Shown in pieces: positions 1 to 9,425 of a stretch of DNA of 64,000 nucleotides (the stretch's first letter is position 1; every line of letters starts with the position of its first letter). The notes below the pieces were generated by a model. The model made no database searches, had not been told where the DNA came from, and saw nothing but the letters and a program-made list of their open reading frames with translations. The translations under genes and the position numbers were made by a program. Source of the stretch: Arenibacter aquaticus (GTDB lineage Bacteria; Bacteroidota; Bacteroidia; Flavobacteriales; Flavobacteriaceae); assembly GCF_003957295.1 (NCBI RefSeq), contig NZ_RQPJ01000021.1, forward strand, positions 232,210 to 296,209, read 5' to 3'.

Positions 1-2292
1 AAGCGGGAATTACTAGGATTGGAGGAAAAAGTAGAAGTGTATTTTGATACCTATGGGGTGCCACATATTTACGCCGAAACGGAAGAAGATGCCTTTAGAA
101 GTCTGGGCTATGTACACGCCCAGGACAGATTATGGCAAATGGAGTTGATGCGCAGAATAGGTAAGGGGCAGCTATCAGAAGTGTTTGGGAAAGAAATGGT
201 GAAAACCGATAAGTTTTTTTTGGCCCTGGGAATAGATGATGCTTCGGTAGCAACGGTTGATTCCTTGGACAAAAATACTCCTGCGGTGAAACTTTCCCAG
301 GCCTATTTGGACGGGATCAACCAATTTATACTAGACGGCCCTACACCAATAGAATTCTATTTAACCGGCCTGAAAAAAACCGAGTTTTTACTCAAGGATA
401 TATACAATATACTGGGGTATATGGCCTTTGATTTTGCTATGGCCCATAAAACGGATCCATTGCTCACCAATATTAAGGGTAAATTAGGCATGGAATACAT
501 AAAGGATTTACAAATAGAGGCCAATTCTGGGGCTGGCACTATTAAATCTTATAGGCCACTACCGCAGGATACCATAGGGAACCAATTGTCCAGTTTAATC
601 TCTGAAGTATTAAAGAAGGTCCCGGCACCACAACTGGAAGGGAGCAACAGTTGGGTTATAGGCCCTCAAAAGACCAAGGGCGGTAAGGTTATTTTTGCCA
701 ATGATCCTCATATCGGCTTTGCACAGCCATCGGTTTGGTATGAGGCCCATATCAGTACGCCATCGTACAAAAAATACGGTTACCATTTGGCTGGTGTTCC
801 CTTTCCCATATTTGGGCATGACAGGAAATTGGCCTACGGACTAACCATGTTCCAGAATGATGATGTGGACTTCTATTACGAGGAGGAAGACCCAGGGGAT
901 CCCAGCTCCTACAAGACTCCTTTAGGTTGGGAAAAGTATGAAACCGTAAATAGGACCATCCAGGTAAAAGGTGGGGAAGAGGTAGCTTTTGGTTTTAAGA
1001 AATCCAAACACGGCCCTTTAATGAACGGTATTGCAGATCAGCTGCCCCAATCTAGGCCTATAGCCATGTCTTGGATTTATACCAAGACACGGAATAGGTT
1101 GTTACATGCGCTGTATAACATGTGTCACGCCCAAAATCTTCTGGATTTTCAGGCTTCTCTGGCAGATATCCATGCGCCCGGGCTTAACGTTATGTACGGG
1201 GATGCCACGGGCAATATTGCCTGGTTTGCTACCGCAAAATTGTATCAAATGCCAGATAGTACCCATACCAAATTTATATTGGATGGTAGCAAAGGGAAGG
1301 ATGAACCTATTCGTTATTTGGACTTTTCCGAAAACCCAAGGTCTGTTAATCCTCCGGACCACTATGTATATTCGGCCAATACTCAACCAGATTCCATTAA
1401 TGGCAGTATATATCCTGGTTATTATTTACCGGACAATAGGGCCAAACGAATTAAATCACTTTTAGATCCAAAAGACGATTGGAGTCAAAAAGAGGTAGAA
1501 CAAATGCTTTTGGATGTAACCTCAAAAGTAAATGCCAAGGTAGTGACCCAATTGGCAAAATGGATCGATGTTGCTCAGATGTCTTCGGGCCAAATTGCAG
1601 TAATGGATAAACTGAACAGCTGGGATGGGGATAATCAACTCAACCAGATAGAACCAACCATATATCACAGATGGATCTATTTCTTGCTAAAAAATACATT
1701 TGAGGACGAGTTGGGATCCGATTTGTTTGAGCAGATGTTGGATACCCACTTTCATAAACGGATTATTGGCCCAATGGCGGCAAAAGAGCATTCGCCCTGG
1801 TGGGATAATGTAAATACCAAGGACAGTGTAGAATCAAAGGAAGAAAGGGTGAACCTATCCTTTCAGATGGCTTACAAATCCTTGGAAGATAACTTTGGAG
1901 TAGATTACAACAAATGGACTTGGAGCAAAGTACATACCTTGGAACACCCACATCCTTTTGGGCAAATGAAAGCCTTACGCTCCCTTTTCAATGTAGGCCC
2001 CTTTCCCATTTCGGGAACCCGGGAGGTAATCAATAATATGTATTTTCCCTATGATGATTCCGGATTTAACCGAGTTTCCTCAGGTCCCTCAACAAGAAGG
2101 GTAATCAACTTTTCCCATATAGATAGCAGCAGTAGTATACTCCCCACTGGCCAATCTGGCAATCCTTTTAGTAAGCATTACAGGGATCAGGCGGAAATGT
2201 ACAACAATGGGGAATTTAGAAAGATGTTGATGAACAAAGAGGAAATTCTTCGTACTCAGAAGTCGCTACTGCTCCTGGAATCTGCCAAGTGA
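1..2292 (+). CDS. Penicillin acylase family protein (Ntn hydrolase), 5' end missing
   Basis: Secreted or periplasmic N-terminal-nucleophile amidohydrolase of the penicillin/cephalosporin acylase family; such enzymes cleave amide-linked side chains, including acyl-homoserine lactones in some members. The frame is open to base 1, and the residues before the TTG at 19 already fit the family, so the true start and signal peptide lie outside the window. The conserved start of the alpha chain (YGVPHIYAE, then GYVHAQDRLWQME) is present. The junction motif GSNSW, with its nucleophile serine codon at 643-645, marks the autoproteolysis site that makes Ser the N-terminus of the beta chain. GHDRKLAYGLT and NPFSKHYRDQ are further family motifs. 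The natural substrate cannot be read from the sequence. Confidence 0.93.
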   Translation, partial: KRELLGLEEKVEVYFDTYGVPHIYAETEEDAFRSLGYVHAQDRLWQMELMRRIGKGQLSEVFGKEMVKTDKFFLALGIDDASVATVDSLDKNTPAVKLSQAYLDGINQFILDGPTPIEFYLTGLKKTEFLLKDIYNILGYMAFDFAMAHKTDPLLTNIKGKLGMEYIKDLQIEANSGAGTIKSYRPLPQDTIGNQLSSLISEVLKKVPAPQLEGSNSWVIGPQKTKGGKVIFANDPHIGFAQPSVWYEAHISTPSYKKYGYHLAGVPFPIFGHDRKLAYGLTMFQNDDVDFYYEEEDPGDPSSYKTPLGWEKYETVNRTIQVKGGEEVAFGFKKSKHGPLMNGIADQLPQSRPIAMSWIYTKTRNRLLHALYNMCHAQNLLDFQASLADIHAPGLNVMYGDATGNIAWFATAKLYQMPDSTHTKFILDGSKGKDEPIRYLDFSENPRSVNPPDHYVYSANTQPDSINGSIYPGYYLPDNRAKRIKSLLDPKDDWSQKEVEQMLLDVTSKVNAKVVTQLAKWIDVAQMSSGQIAVMDKLNSWDGDNQLNQIEPTIYHRWIYFLLKNTFEDELGSDLFEQMLDTHFHKRIIGPMAAKEHSPWWDNVNTKDSVESKEERVNLSFQMAYKSLEDNFGVDYNKWTWSKVHTLEHPHPFGQMKALRSLFNVGPFPISGTREVINNMYFPYDDSGFNRVSSGPSTRRVINFSHIDSSSSILPTGQSGNPFSKHYRDQAEMYNNGEFRKMLMNKEEILRTQKSLLLLESAK

Positions 2293-2504
2293 TACGGATA
2301 AAAGAACACAGCTAAGCCTAGAAACATATCCAATAGCCCTGAAATCGGATCATTTTTTAGTGAGGTGTTTCCGTCATTGTTGGTTCATAGACACACCTTC
2401 TTGGATAAAGTGCAGTGTTTTGACTCTAATTACCCATAAATTAGCATGTTAGCGGTGCTAAATATTTATTTTATTTGTTTACATTTAAGACAAATAACAA
2501 GTAA

Positions 2505-4040
2505 ATGCTTACAAAAGTATATGGGAGTGCCGTTTTTGGAGTGGAAGCTACCACCATTATTGTGGAGGTAAATATCAATAAAGGTATAGGTTATCATTTG
2601 GTAGGTTTGCCAGACAACGCCATTAAGGAGAGCAATTACCGTATTGCGGCAGCCCTTCAAAACAATGGCTATAAAATTCCAGGTAAAAAAATTACCATTA
2701 ATATGGCTCCGGCCGACCTACGCAAGGAGGGTTCTGCCTATGATCTTACCTTGGCCCTGGGAATTTTGGCGGCCTCCAGCCAAATTAAATCCGACGCCAT
2801 AGAAAAGTATATTATTATGGGAGAACTCTCCCTAGACGGCAGTGTAAATCCTATAAAGGGAGCATTGCCCATAGCTATCAAAGCTCAGGAAGAAGGGTTT
2901 AAAGGTTTTATACTGCCCTTGGAAAATGCCAAAGAGGCGGCAATCGTAGACGATTTGGAGGTATATGGCATAGGAAATATTAAAGAGGTCATCGATTTCT
3001 TTGATAAGGGTATTCCTTTGAATCAGACCATTATAGATACCCGAAAGGAATTCTATAAAAGCCTGGATTTTCCGGAGTTCGATTTTTCGGATGTAAAAGG
3101 TCAGGAGAGCATAAAACGCTGTATGGAAATAGCCGCTGCAGGCGGACATAACATTATTTTGATAGGCCCTCCCGGCGCAGGAAAGACCATGTTGGCCAAG
3201 CGCCTTCCTTCTATTTTACCGCCTATGACACTTCATGAAGCCTTGGAGACTACTAAAATCCATTCTGTGGTGGGCAAGATCAAAAATATGGGGCTTATGA
3301 ACCAAAGACCGTTTCGCAGTCCCCACCATACCATATCGGACGTCGCCCTCGTGGGAGGTGGCGCCTACCCACAGCCAGGAGAAATATCGCTGTCCCATAA
3401 CGGAGTCTTGTTCCTGGATGAACTGCCCGAGTTTAAAAGAGGAGTATTGGAAGTGATGAGACAACCCTTGGAAGATAGGGAAGTAACCATATCCAGAGCG
3501 CGATTTACCGTGACCTATCCCAGCAGTTTTATGTTGGTGGCCAGTATGAATCCCAGTCCAGGAGGTTATTTTAACGACCCCGATGCTCCGGTGACCTCCT
3601 CACCGGCTGAGATGCAGCGGTATTTAAGTAAGATTTCCGGGCCTTTGCTAGATCGTATCGATATCCATATAGAAGTGACCCCGGTACCCTTTGAAAAGCT
3701 GTCCGAGGACAGGAAGGGGGAGAGTAGCGTGGAGATCAGGAAACGGGTCACGGCCGCCCGGGAAATACAGACCCAGCGTTTTGCGGAGTTGGAAAATGTG
3801 CATTATAATGCCCAAATGAATACCAAGCAGATCAGAAACTATTGTAGGATGGACGAGGCCTCCAAAGAACTGCTTAAAAACGCCATGGATCGCCTAAACC
3901 TATCGGCGCGGGCCTATGATAGGATTTTAAAAGTTGCTAGGACCATAGCCGATCTTGAAAACGCTACTAATGTTGGCGGTAGCCATATTGGCGAAGCCAT
4001 CCAGTACCGGTCGCTAGATCGAGAGGGTTGGTTGGGGTAG
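2505..4040 (+). CDS. comM: YifB/ComM family Mg-chelatase-like AAA+ ATPase
   Basis: Cytosolic AAA+ ATPase of the YifB/ComM family. ComM proteins are hexameric helicases that promote branch migration during natural transformation, although the gene is also widespread in bacteria not known to be competent. The 511-aa product has an N-terminal ChlI-like domain (about residues 1-180, starting MLTKVYGSAVFG, the usual start for this family). A Mg-chelatase AAA domain follows with Walker A GPPGAGKTML and Walker B NGVLFLDELPEF, then a C-terminal helical Mg_chelatase_C domain containing LSARAYDRILKVARTIADLE. It is full length. The 212-base gap upstream shows no other gene. Identification is firm; the transformation role is carried over from other bacteria. 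Confidence 0.95.
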   Translation: MLTKVYGSAVFGVEATTIIVEVNINKGIGYHLVGLPDNAIKESNYRIAAALQNNGYKIPGKKITINMAPADLRKEGSAYDLTLALGILAASSQIKSDAIEKYIIMGELSLDGSVNPIKGALPIAIKAQEEGFKGFILPLENAKEAAIVDDLEVYGIGNIKEVIDFFDKGIPLNQTIIDTRKEFYKSLDFPEFDFSDVKGQESIKRCMEIAAAGGHNIILIGPPGAGKTMLAKRLPSILPPMTLHEALETTKIHSVVGKIKNMGLMNQRPFRSPHHTISDVALVGGGAYPQPGEISLSHNGVLFLDELPEFKRGVLEVMRQPLEDREVTISRARFTVTYPSSFMLVASMNPSPGGYFNDPDAPVTSSPAEMQRYLSKISGPLLDRIDIHIEVTPVPFEKLSEDRKGESSVEIRKRVTAAREIQTQRFAELENVHYNAQMNTKQIRNYCRMDEASKELLKNAMDRLNLSARAYDRILKVARTIADLENATNVGGSHIGEAIQYRSLDREGWLG

Positions 4041-4090
4041 GGATTCGAAAATAGTACTTTTGTTTATCCTGACAGATGTCAAGGGCACGA

Positions 4091-4139
4091 GCCTGCCTCG
4101 CCGTCAGGCAGGCGTGACGCCTATCTGCCGATTGGTAGA
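4091..4139. repeat. REP-like palindromic intergenic element
   Basis: Two adjoining hairpins lie between yifB and parD. The first is a perfect 8-bp stem, GCCTGCCT (4091-4098) with AGGCAGGC (4106-4113) around a 7-base loop. The second is TCTGCC (4124-4129) with GGTAGA (4134-4139), a 6-bp stem with one G-U pair and a 4-base loop. The locally higher GC and paired short hairpins resemble REP/BIME-type elements mobilised by RAYT transposases. It could also act as a transcript end for yifB, but no T-tract follows. Confidence 0.6.
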
Positions 4140-4203
4140 CTCGCGCCAGCTGGGGAGGCAACAGTCCATGGATCCATATGAGAAATTTGCTATTGATTCG
4201 TTT

Positions 4204-4223
4204 TTGGTGTAAATTTACATCAA
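4204..4223. promoter_or_regulatory. Palindromic operator of the parDE operon
   Basis: TTGGTGTAAATTTACATCAA is a 20-bp inverted repeat with 9 of 10 positions symmetrical, ending 12 bases before the parD ATG. ParD-type ribbon-helix-helix antitoxins bind such palindromes and repress their own operon. The assignment to ParD is inferred from position and symmetry. Confidence 0.6.
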
Positions 4224-4235
4224 ACATAGATAAAG

Positions 4236-4475
4236 ATGGCACGACAAAGTATCTCGTTTACAGAGCCTAATGATGAGTGGTTAAAGGAGCAGGTAGACAA
4301 TAAAGAATACGCAAGCAAAAGTGAACTTGTCAATGATTTGATTAGACAGGCGAGAAATCAGCAAATTCAAGTTGACTGGATCAGGGCTAAATTGGAAACT
4401 GCTGAAAATAGCGGTTTTACCGAAGAGGGTAAAGAACAAATTTTAAAGCTATCAAAGTCTAAGTTTAATGGCTAA
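4236..4475 (+). CDS. parD: ParD-like ribbon-helix-helix antitoxin
   Basis: Antitoxin of a type II toxin-antitoxin pair. The 79-aa protein begins MARQSISFTEPNDEWL, a beta-strand then helix arrangement typical of ribbon-helix-helix DNA-binding proteins of the ParD/CopG type. ASKSELVNDLIRQA (about residues 26-39) matches the conserved second helix of the family. The charged C-terminal half would wrap around the toxin. Its stop overlaps the start of the toxin gene by 8 bases, the normal coupled arrangement. A palindrome just upstream is the likely autoregulatory site. Such modules act in plasmid or chromosomal element maintenance, or in stress responses; the role here is unknown. Confidence 0.85.
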   Translation: MARQSISFTEPNDEWLKEQVDNKEYASKSELVNDLIRQARNQQIQVDWIRAKLETAENSGFTEEGKEQILKLSKSKFNG

Positions 4476-4755
4476 TTATAAGCTAAGCAATGAAGCCAAG
4501 GACGATTTAATTCGAATTCATCATTACGGTATCAAAAAATTTGGAATGTCCCAGGCCGACAAATACTTTGAATCGTTTTTTGGATATTTTGACATGATAG
4601 CCTTACAACCATTTTCATTTGAATCGGTTGATTATATCAAAAAAGGATATAGACGCTGTGTCTGTGGTTCTGATAGTATTTATTTTAGGATAACCGATGA
4701 GATGGTTGAAATAATGGCAATTGTAGGGAGCCAAAATTTAGAGGATATTCTCTAA
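4468..4755 (+). CDS. parE: ParE/RelE-family toxin
   Basis: Toxin partner of the preceding ParD-like antitoxin. The 95-aa length and order of elements (MANYKLSNEAKDDLIRIHHYG, then GYRRCVCGSDSIYFRI, then VEIMAIVGSQN) match the ParE branch of the RelE/ParE fold. ParE proteins poison DNA gyrase, whereas RelE proteins cut mRNA on the ribosome; the sequence alone does not prove which target applies, but the ParD partner favours ParE. The start codon overlaps the end of parD, so the genes are translationally coupled. The gene looks intact, with no frameshift or internal stop. Confidence 0.85.
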   Translation: MANYKLSNEAKDDLIRIHHYGIKKFGMSQADKYFESFFGYFDMIALQPFSFESVDYIKKGYRRCVCGSDSIYFRITDEMVEIMAIVGSQNLEDIL

Positions 4756-4869
4756 ACACCTGCCCAAACTGGCGCAATCCCGCCTTTGACGGCAATACAG
4801 GTGAAATCTTCGTCAACATGTCCCAAAGACGAAAAATGGTAGTATCCTTCAACCGGTAAAGCTTTATAA

Positions 4870-7800
4870 TCACTGTACTACCTTTAAGGTTGAATACCCC
4901 AAACTGCCTTTCTCCAACTTAATCTGCGTTGTAATACGTTCTTTTAAGGCACTTACATGCGATATGACACCCACCGATTTGTCCCCTTCGTTTTGCATTT
5001 TCTCCAGAATGGTAATGGCCTGGTCAAGGGTTTCTGGGTCCAAGGTGCCAAAACCTTCATCTATAAACAGTGATTCTATCCTTACATTTTTGGCGGCAAT
5101 ATCCGATAACGCAAAGGCCATGGCCAAGCTTACCAAAAAGGTTTCCCCGCCCGACAGGGTGCGTACAGATCGGCGGACGTTGCCCATATAGTTATCATAG
5201 ATCTTGAGCGTATCACTTTTTTCGGCCTCATTGGCCGTAGGGATATCCAATAGATAGCGATCGCTGAATTCCGATAAACGCCTGTTGGCATGCCCAATAA
5301 GCTGTTCCAAGGTAAGGTCTTGCACAAAGTTGGAGAATTTGTTGCCCGTGGCATCACCAATTAAAACGTTCATGGTTTTCCAAAGCGACAGGTCTTTCTT
5401 TAAGAGGTTAATTTGTTCCTGTACTTTCTGCTGGCGTAGCTTGGCCTTTTCATCATCCTCCAGACTTTGGGTGATTTTTCCAATTTGTACGGAAAGCGCA
5501 TCCCAATTGGATTTGGCCTCGTTAAATAGGGTTGTTAAAGCTTCCAAGGAAAGTTCTTGGCTGTCCTTTGGAGTTAATTCCGATACTACTCTTTTTAAGG
5601 AGTTTTCTTTTTCAGACAGTCGTGTTTTAAGCTCTTTTAGTTCATTTTCGCGCTTTCTAATTTTACTGGCCCGTTCTTCTGAAATTATGGCAGAACGCAG
5701 CGCTTTGATACTTTCCAATTGTTCTTTTAAAACAATACTATTTAGGGCTTCCTCTTTTTTTGCCTTATTGCCCAAGTGTGCTTCCAGTTTTTTTGCGAGC
5801 TCTTTTAATTGCTCCTCAAGGGATGAAAGGCTGGTAAGGGACCGTGTTATGGAAGAAGATAGAACATTGACCCTTCCGTTGATGTCCGGTCCGTCATAAA
5901 GCGCAGTACGTTCTTTTTTAATGGAATTATAGGTTGTTAAGGCTAAATCCCACTGCTGTAAGCCTGTTTCCATATCCTTTAAAATGGTAGCTGCCTGAAA
6001 TGCTTGTTTCGACCTTTCCATTTTTTGAATCCGACTGTTTAGATGAAGTCGACTTGCTGTTAGCGTTTCCAAATCATCCTTGTAATTCCATTGTAATTGG
6101 TTGGCTAGTTTGCCAAGTGATTCCAATTGCTCATCTTTCTCCTCTGTAAGGGTTTTAAGAGCGGTGTTAAGGTCGGTTATTTCCTTTATCTGGAATTTGT
6201 TTTTAGCCCTTAGGGAGGTAAGGTAGTCCGACTTGGTTTGGAGCGATTTCTTTTTTTCTTTCAGTAGTTCTTCCTTGCTGTCAAAAAAAGGTTCTTCCGT
6301 AGCATAGGGGTGATGTAAGGAACCACAGAGCGGACAAGGTTGCTCCGGGTCTAACTGCAAACGATATTCCGCCAAGTTTTGATGCTTTCGCTGTTGCACC
6401 AAGGTGTGTTCCAGTCCTTCCAACTCCTTTGTTCCTTCTGCTACTTCTTTTTCCAGAGATGCTATGGTGGCGTTATCTTTTTCCAATTGTTCTTTGGCCG
6501 CCTTTAGTTTATTGGTTTGGGTTTCAAGGGTCTTTTGTACCTTGGTAAATAGCTCTTTACTGGCCAGCAATTCTCCTGCTTTTTCATTTAAACCACGGTA
6601 ATTCTCCAATTCCGTATTTAATTGTTGTAGTGAATTTGCACCGGAAGCTGCTATGGTTTCCTGAACGGTTTTGCCAAAAGATTCCAATTGGGGCTTAAAT
6701 ACTGCTGGATTATCTGCTAATGGCAGCTGATACCCCAACTGATTTACATTTCTTACGAAGGTATTGAGGGTAGTTTGATATTGAGAGGCTTCACTCTGTT
6801 TCTTTTTTTCTTCCGATTGAAGTTGGACAATTTTATTTCGGAAGGCTTCCAATTTCCCATTGGCGGAAGTAACATCTACCTTTTCCTTAAGTAGTGATGT
6901 AACGGCATCCAAATAGGATTTAAGTTGTAAGGCGGCTTCTGATTTAGATTTGTCAAGTTTCCCACTTTCTTCTTTAAGTTGGTTTATTTGAAGGCAAACA
7001 GTGTCGTATTCTACTAAGGTAGCAGCGTGTTTTGCCAGTTTATCGTGTAGTTCTAGCTCGGATTTAAAGGGGATAAAGATATTCCAATCTTTTTTTAGCT
7101 GAAGTTGTTGGGCCTGTAGTTCTTTTTGTTCCGCTTTCTTTTTCTGCAGCTCCTTTCTAATGTTTATTTTTTCCGCGGCAGTTTGATAGGCCTTTTCGGT
7201 TTTAGGCCTTGCCTGGTTCAATGATTTAAGCTCAGTTTTCTTTTCAGCTATTTGCTCAGAGGTTAGCAGTTCAATAGTTTCCATGCCTGCCTCTTTGAGG
7301 GCTATTTCCTTTTCTACCTGTTTGTAACGGAAATATACCGCCTTTCCTATTTCACGATAGGAGCGGGCCCCTGTAATGTCTTCCAACAACTTATTGCGTT
7401 CATTGCGAGGTGCTTGTAATAATTTACTGAATTCACCCTGCGACAGTACCATGGCTTTTACAAATTGTTCATAGCTTAGGCCAATGAGCTCCCTGTTTTT
7501 GTCCGGTGTCTTGGTTCCGGTTTCTAGGATCTGTTGGGTAGCCACTTCTACCAATTCCTGTTTACGGGCGTTTAAATTATTATTTCTATTGCGCTCTATA
7601 GACCAGTGGCTGCGATAAACCTTACCATTAACACGATATTCTACCTCTGCATAACAACTCTTCATGTTCCGGGTCATAATACCGCCATCATCCTCCAAAA
7701 TAGTGTTGCTGACGGCCTTGTCTACCCTTGCAATCCTATTGTAAAGGGCTAGGGTAATAACATCCAATAAAGTTGACTTACCAGAGCCGGTAGGTCCGGT

Positions 7801-7905
7801 GATAGCAAATAGTCCGGCTTCGGCCAAGATACCTTCACCAAAATCTACTTGGTGCTCCCCTTTTAAGGAGTGGATATTTTCAAATCTAATTTTTAGAATT
7901 TTCAT
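4870..7905 (-). CDS. sbcC: Exonuclease subunit SbcC (Rad50-like SMC ATPase)
   Basis: ATPase subunit of the SbcCD (Mre11-Rad50 type) nuclease, which opens DNA hairpins and processes DNA ends during repair. The 1011-aa protein has Walker A GPTGSGKS at residues 37-44, a Q-loop region at LSQGEFSKLL, and long coiled coils on both sides of a zinc hook CPLC near residue 525 that joins two SbcC molecules. Near the C-terminus come the ABC signature LSGGETFLVSLAMA and Walker B SLFIDEGFGTLDPE. It starts 3 bases after the sbcD stop, so the two genes form one operon. Several long antisense frames inside it are by-products of the coiled-coil composition. Confidence 0.97.
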   Translation of the reverse strand: MKILKIRFENIHSLKGEHQVDFGEGILAEAGLFAITGPTGSGKSTLLDVITLALYNRIARVDKAVSNTILEDDGGIMTRNMKSCYAEVEYRVNGKVYRSHWSIERNRNNNLNARKQELVEVATQQILETGTKTPDKNRELIGLSYEQFVKAMVLSQGEFSKLLQAPRNERNKLLEDITGARSYREIGKAVYFRYKQVEKEIALKEAGMETIELLTSEQIAEKKTELKSLNQARPKTEKAYQTAAEKINIRKELQKKKAEQKELQAQQLQLKKDWNIFIPFKSELELHDKLAKHAATLVEYDTVCLQINQLKEESGKLDKSKSEAALQLKSYLDAVTSLLKEKVDVTSANGKLEAFRNKIVQLQSEEKKKQSEASQYQTTLNTFVRNVNQLGYQLPLADNPAVFKPQLESFGKTVQETIAASGANSLQQLNTELENYRGLNEKAGELLASKELFTKVQKTLETQTNKLKAAKEQLEKDNATIASLEKEVAEGTKELEGLEHTLVQQRKHQNLAEYRLQLDPEQPCPLCGSLHHPYATEEPFFDSKEELLKEKKKSLQTKSDYLTSLRAKNKFQIKEITDLNTALKTLTEEKDEQLESLGKLANQLQWNYKDDLETLTASRLHLNSRIQKMERSKQAFQAATILKDMETGLQQWDLALTTYNSIKKERTALYDGPDINGRVNVLSSSITRSLTSLSSLEEQLKELAKKLEAHLGNKAKKEEALNSIVLKEQLESIKALRSAIISEERASKIRKRENELKELKTRLSEKENSLKRVVSELTPKDSQELSLEALTTLFNEAKSNWDALSVQIGKITQSLEDDEKAKLRQQKVQEQINLLKKDLSLWKTMNVLIGDATGNKFSNFVQDLTLEQLIGHANRRLSEFSDRYLLDIPTANEAEKSDTLKIYDNYMGNVRRSVRTLSGGETFLVSLAMAFALSDIAAKNVRIESLFIDEGFGTLDPETLDQAITILEKMQNEGDKSVGVISHVSALKERITTQIKLEKGSLGYSTLKVVQ

Positions 7906-7908
7906 GGA

Positions 7909-9111
7909 CTATAGTTTCAATTCCTCTAAAATTTCGCGAAAGGCATTTTTTAAATCCGCCGTGTTTTCCAAATTGGTCTGTAGTTCCAGTTTTTTTTCAA
8001 ACATTTGCATAGGGGTCACATCTGCTACATCGGTACCCACGGCAAAGGCATCACTGGCGCCCCTAACCATGCTTTTAAAGATAAGTCGCGATTTCACAAT
8101 TTCGATATTCGCATTGGGTTGGGAATTGATAAGCGCCTCAAAAGCTTGGCGCCGTTCCAAACTTTCATTCTCCTCCGTTACTATTATCTCAGCCAGGGAG
8201 GTCAAGGTGGTTTTTTCGGAATAGGCATTTAGATTATGCGCTACCTCTTGCAGGCTGCCCTCAAAAGTAACTAAGTTTCTATGCTTGGGAACAGGAACAA
8301 GGTCTAACTTGGAAATGCTATTGTTTTCTATGGTAATGACATTGATTTGCTTGCGATCTTCTTTTTCGGAAAAGCTCAGTGGTATTGGGGAGCCACAATA
8401 ATGTATGTTTTGTGCTTGTGAAATAACTTGCGGTTTGTGAATATGGCCAAGGGCCACATAATGAGGAGTTTCCCCAAACATATTGGCCTCTACACCAGCT
8501 TGGTTGCCAATCTGAATATCGCGCTCGCTTTCGGAAAGCTCACTGCCCTGTACATATAAATGCCCCATTACTATAAACACCTCTTCGGTATAATTTTTAT
8601 CGTAGTGCGCATTCACGTTTGAAAAATATGTACGTAGCCCAGATTTTATTTGTTCAATTTTTGTGGCATAACTTTCCCCTGCGGCCGACTTGCGAATATC
8701 CCTGTCCTTAAGGAAGGGAATGGTAGCCACCACTAATTTTTCATTATTCTTTTCTACAGTCACAAACATATCGGTCAACTCCTCCGTGGCGCCTCCCGTA
8801 ACACTTATATCAAATGCTTTTAAAAGTTCTGCAGGTGCGTTTAATACCGTAGGGGAATCGTGGTTTCCCCCGGTAAGTATAATTTTGCAATCTAGGCTAA
8901 TAAGATTTTTTAAAAGATCGTAATACTGTTTATAGGCTGCTTGGGAAGGATTGGCCTGATCAAAAATATCGCCTGACACCAATAAGACATCAATATTTTC
9001 ACTTTTAATATATGCAATGAGCCAAGTAAAAAATAATTCTAGATCTTCGCTCAGGTCATATTTATGAAGTTGTTTCCCGATATGCCAGTCGGAAGTATGA
9101 AGGATTTTCAT
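7909..9111 (-). CDS. sbcD: Exonuclease subunit SbcD (Mre11-like nuclease)
   Basis: Nuclease subunit of the SbcCD complex, a Mn-dependent metallophosphoesterase that cuts hairpins and degrades double-stranded ends together with SbcC. The 400-aa product shows all the phosphoesterase motifs in order: DWHIGK (residues 8-13), SGDIFDQANPS, TGGNHDS, GHLYVQGSE and GHIHKPQ, which supply the two-metal site. The C-terminal part is the SbcC-binding cap region. It is the first gene of a two-gene minus-strand operon with sbcC. The start ATG gives the normal family N-terminus MKILHTSDWHIG. Confidence 0.97.
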   Translation of the reverse strand: MKILHTSDWHIGKQLHKYDLSEDLELFFTWLIAYIKSENIDVLLVSGDIFDQANPSQAAYKQYYDLLKNLISLDCKIILTGGNHDSPTVLNAPAELLKAFDISVTGGATEELTDMFVTVEKNNEKLVVATIPFLKDRDIRKSAAGESYATKIEQIKSGLRTYFSNVNAHYDKNYTEEVFIVMGHLYVQGSELSESERDIQIGNQAGVEANMFGETPHYVALGHIHKPQVISQAQNIHYCGSPIPLSFSEKEDRKQINVITIENNSISKLDLVPVPKHRNLVTFEGSLQEVAHNLNAYSEKTTLTSLAEIIVTEENESLERRQAFEALINSQPNANIEIVKSRLIFKSMVRGASDAFAVGTDVADVTPMQMFEKKLELQTNLENTADLKNAFREILEELKL

Positions 9112-9425
9112 GCAGTTCGTTTATAATGAATTGTAAAATTACAAGAAAATAGTCCAAGGTCTAATACTTCTGGTTTCTTGTAGTAGTTATTTTTCAACCC
9201 ATAGAAGATATCGTTGATTACATAATCTGCAAACTGTAAGCATCACCCTCGCAGTTCACTATAAATATAGGTGTTTATGCCAATGGGTATCATTCAAATA
9301 TAGGGACATAGTCCTTTTAAAATCATGCTTCGGATTGTAGGATGTTTGCAATACTTAGGAAAATGGCACCAAGGTTTTTTACCTATTGATAATGCATACC
9401 CTTCTGTTTCCGAAAGTCCCTACCA
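9112..9425. other. Intergenic region upstream of sbcD
   Basis: No gene is visible in these 314 bases. TTGTAA-AA-TTACAA at 9130-9143 is a short palindrome close to the sbcD start and could be a regulator site. A minus-strand TATATTTG at 9295-9302 matches the Bacteroidota -7 motif and could drive sbcDC with a leader of about 175 bases, but I see no matching -33 element. Confidence 0.35.

Noticed and set aside
5285..5899. A 204-codon plus-strand frame inside sbcC
   Set aside because: It lies antisense to the SbcC coiled coil, and its Ser/Phe-rich composition is what antisense reading of Glu/Lys-rich coiled coil gives.
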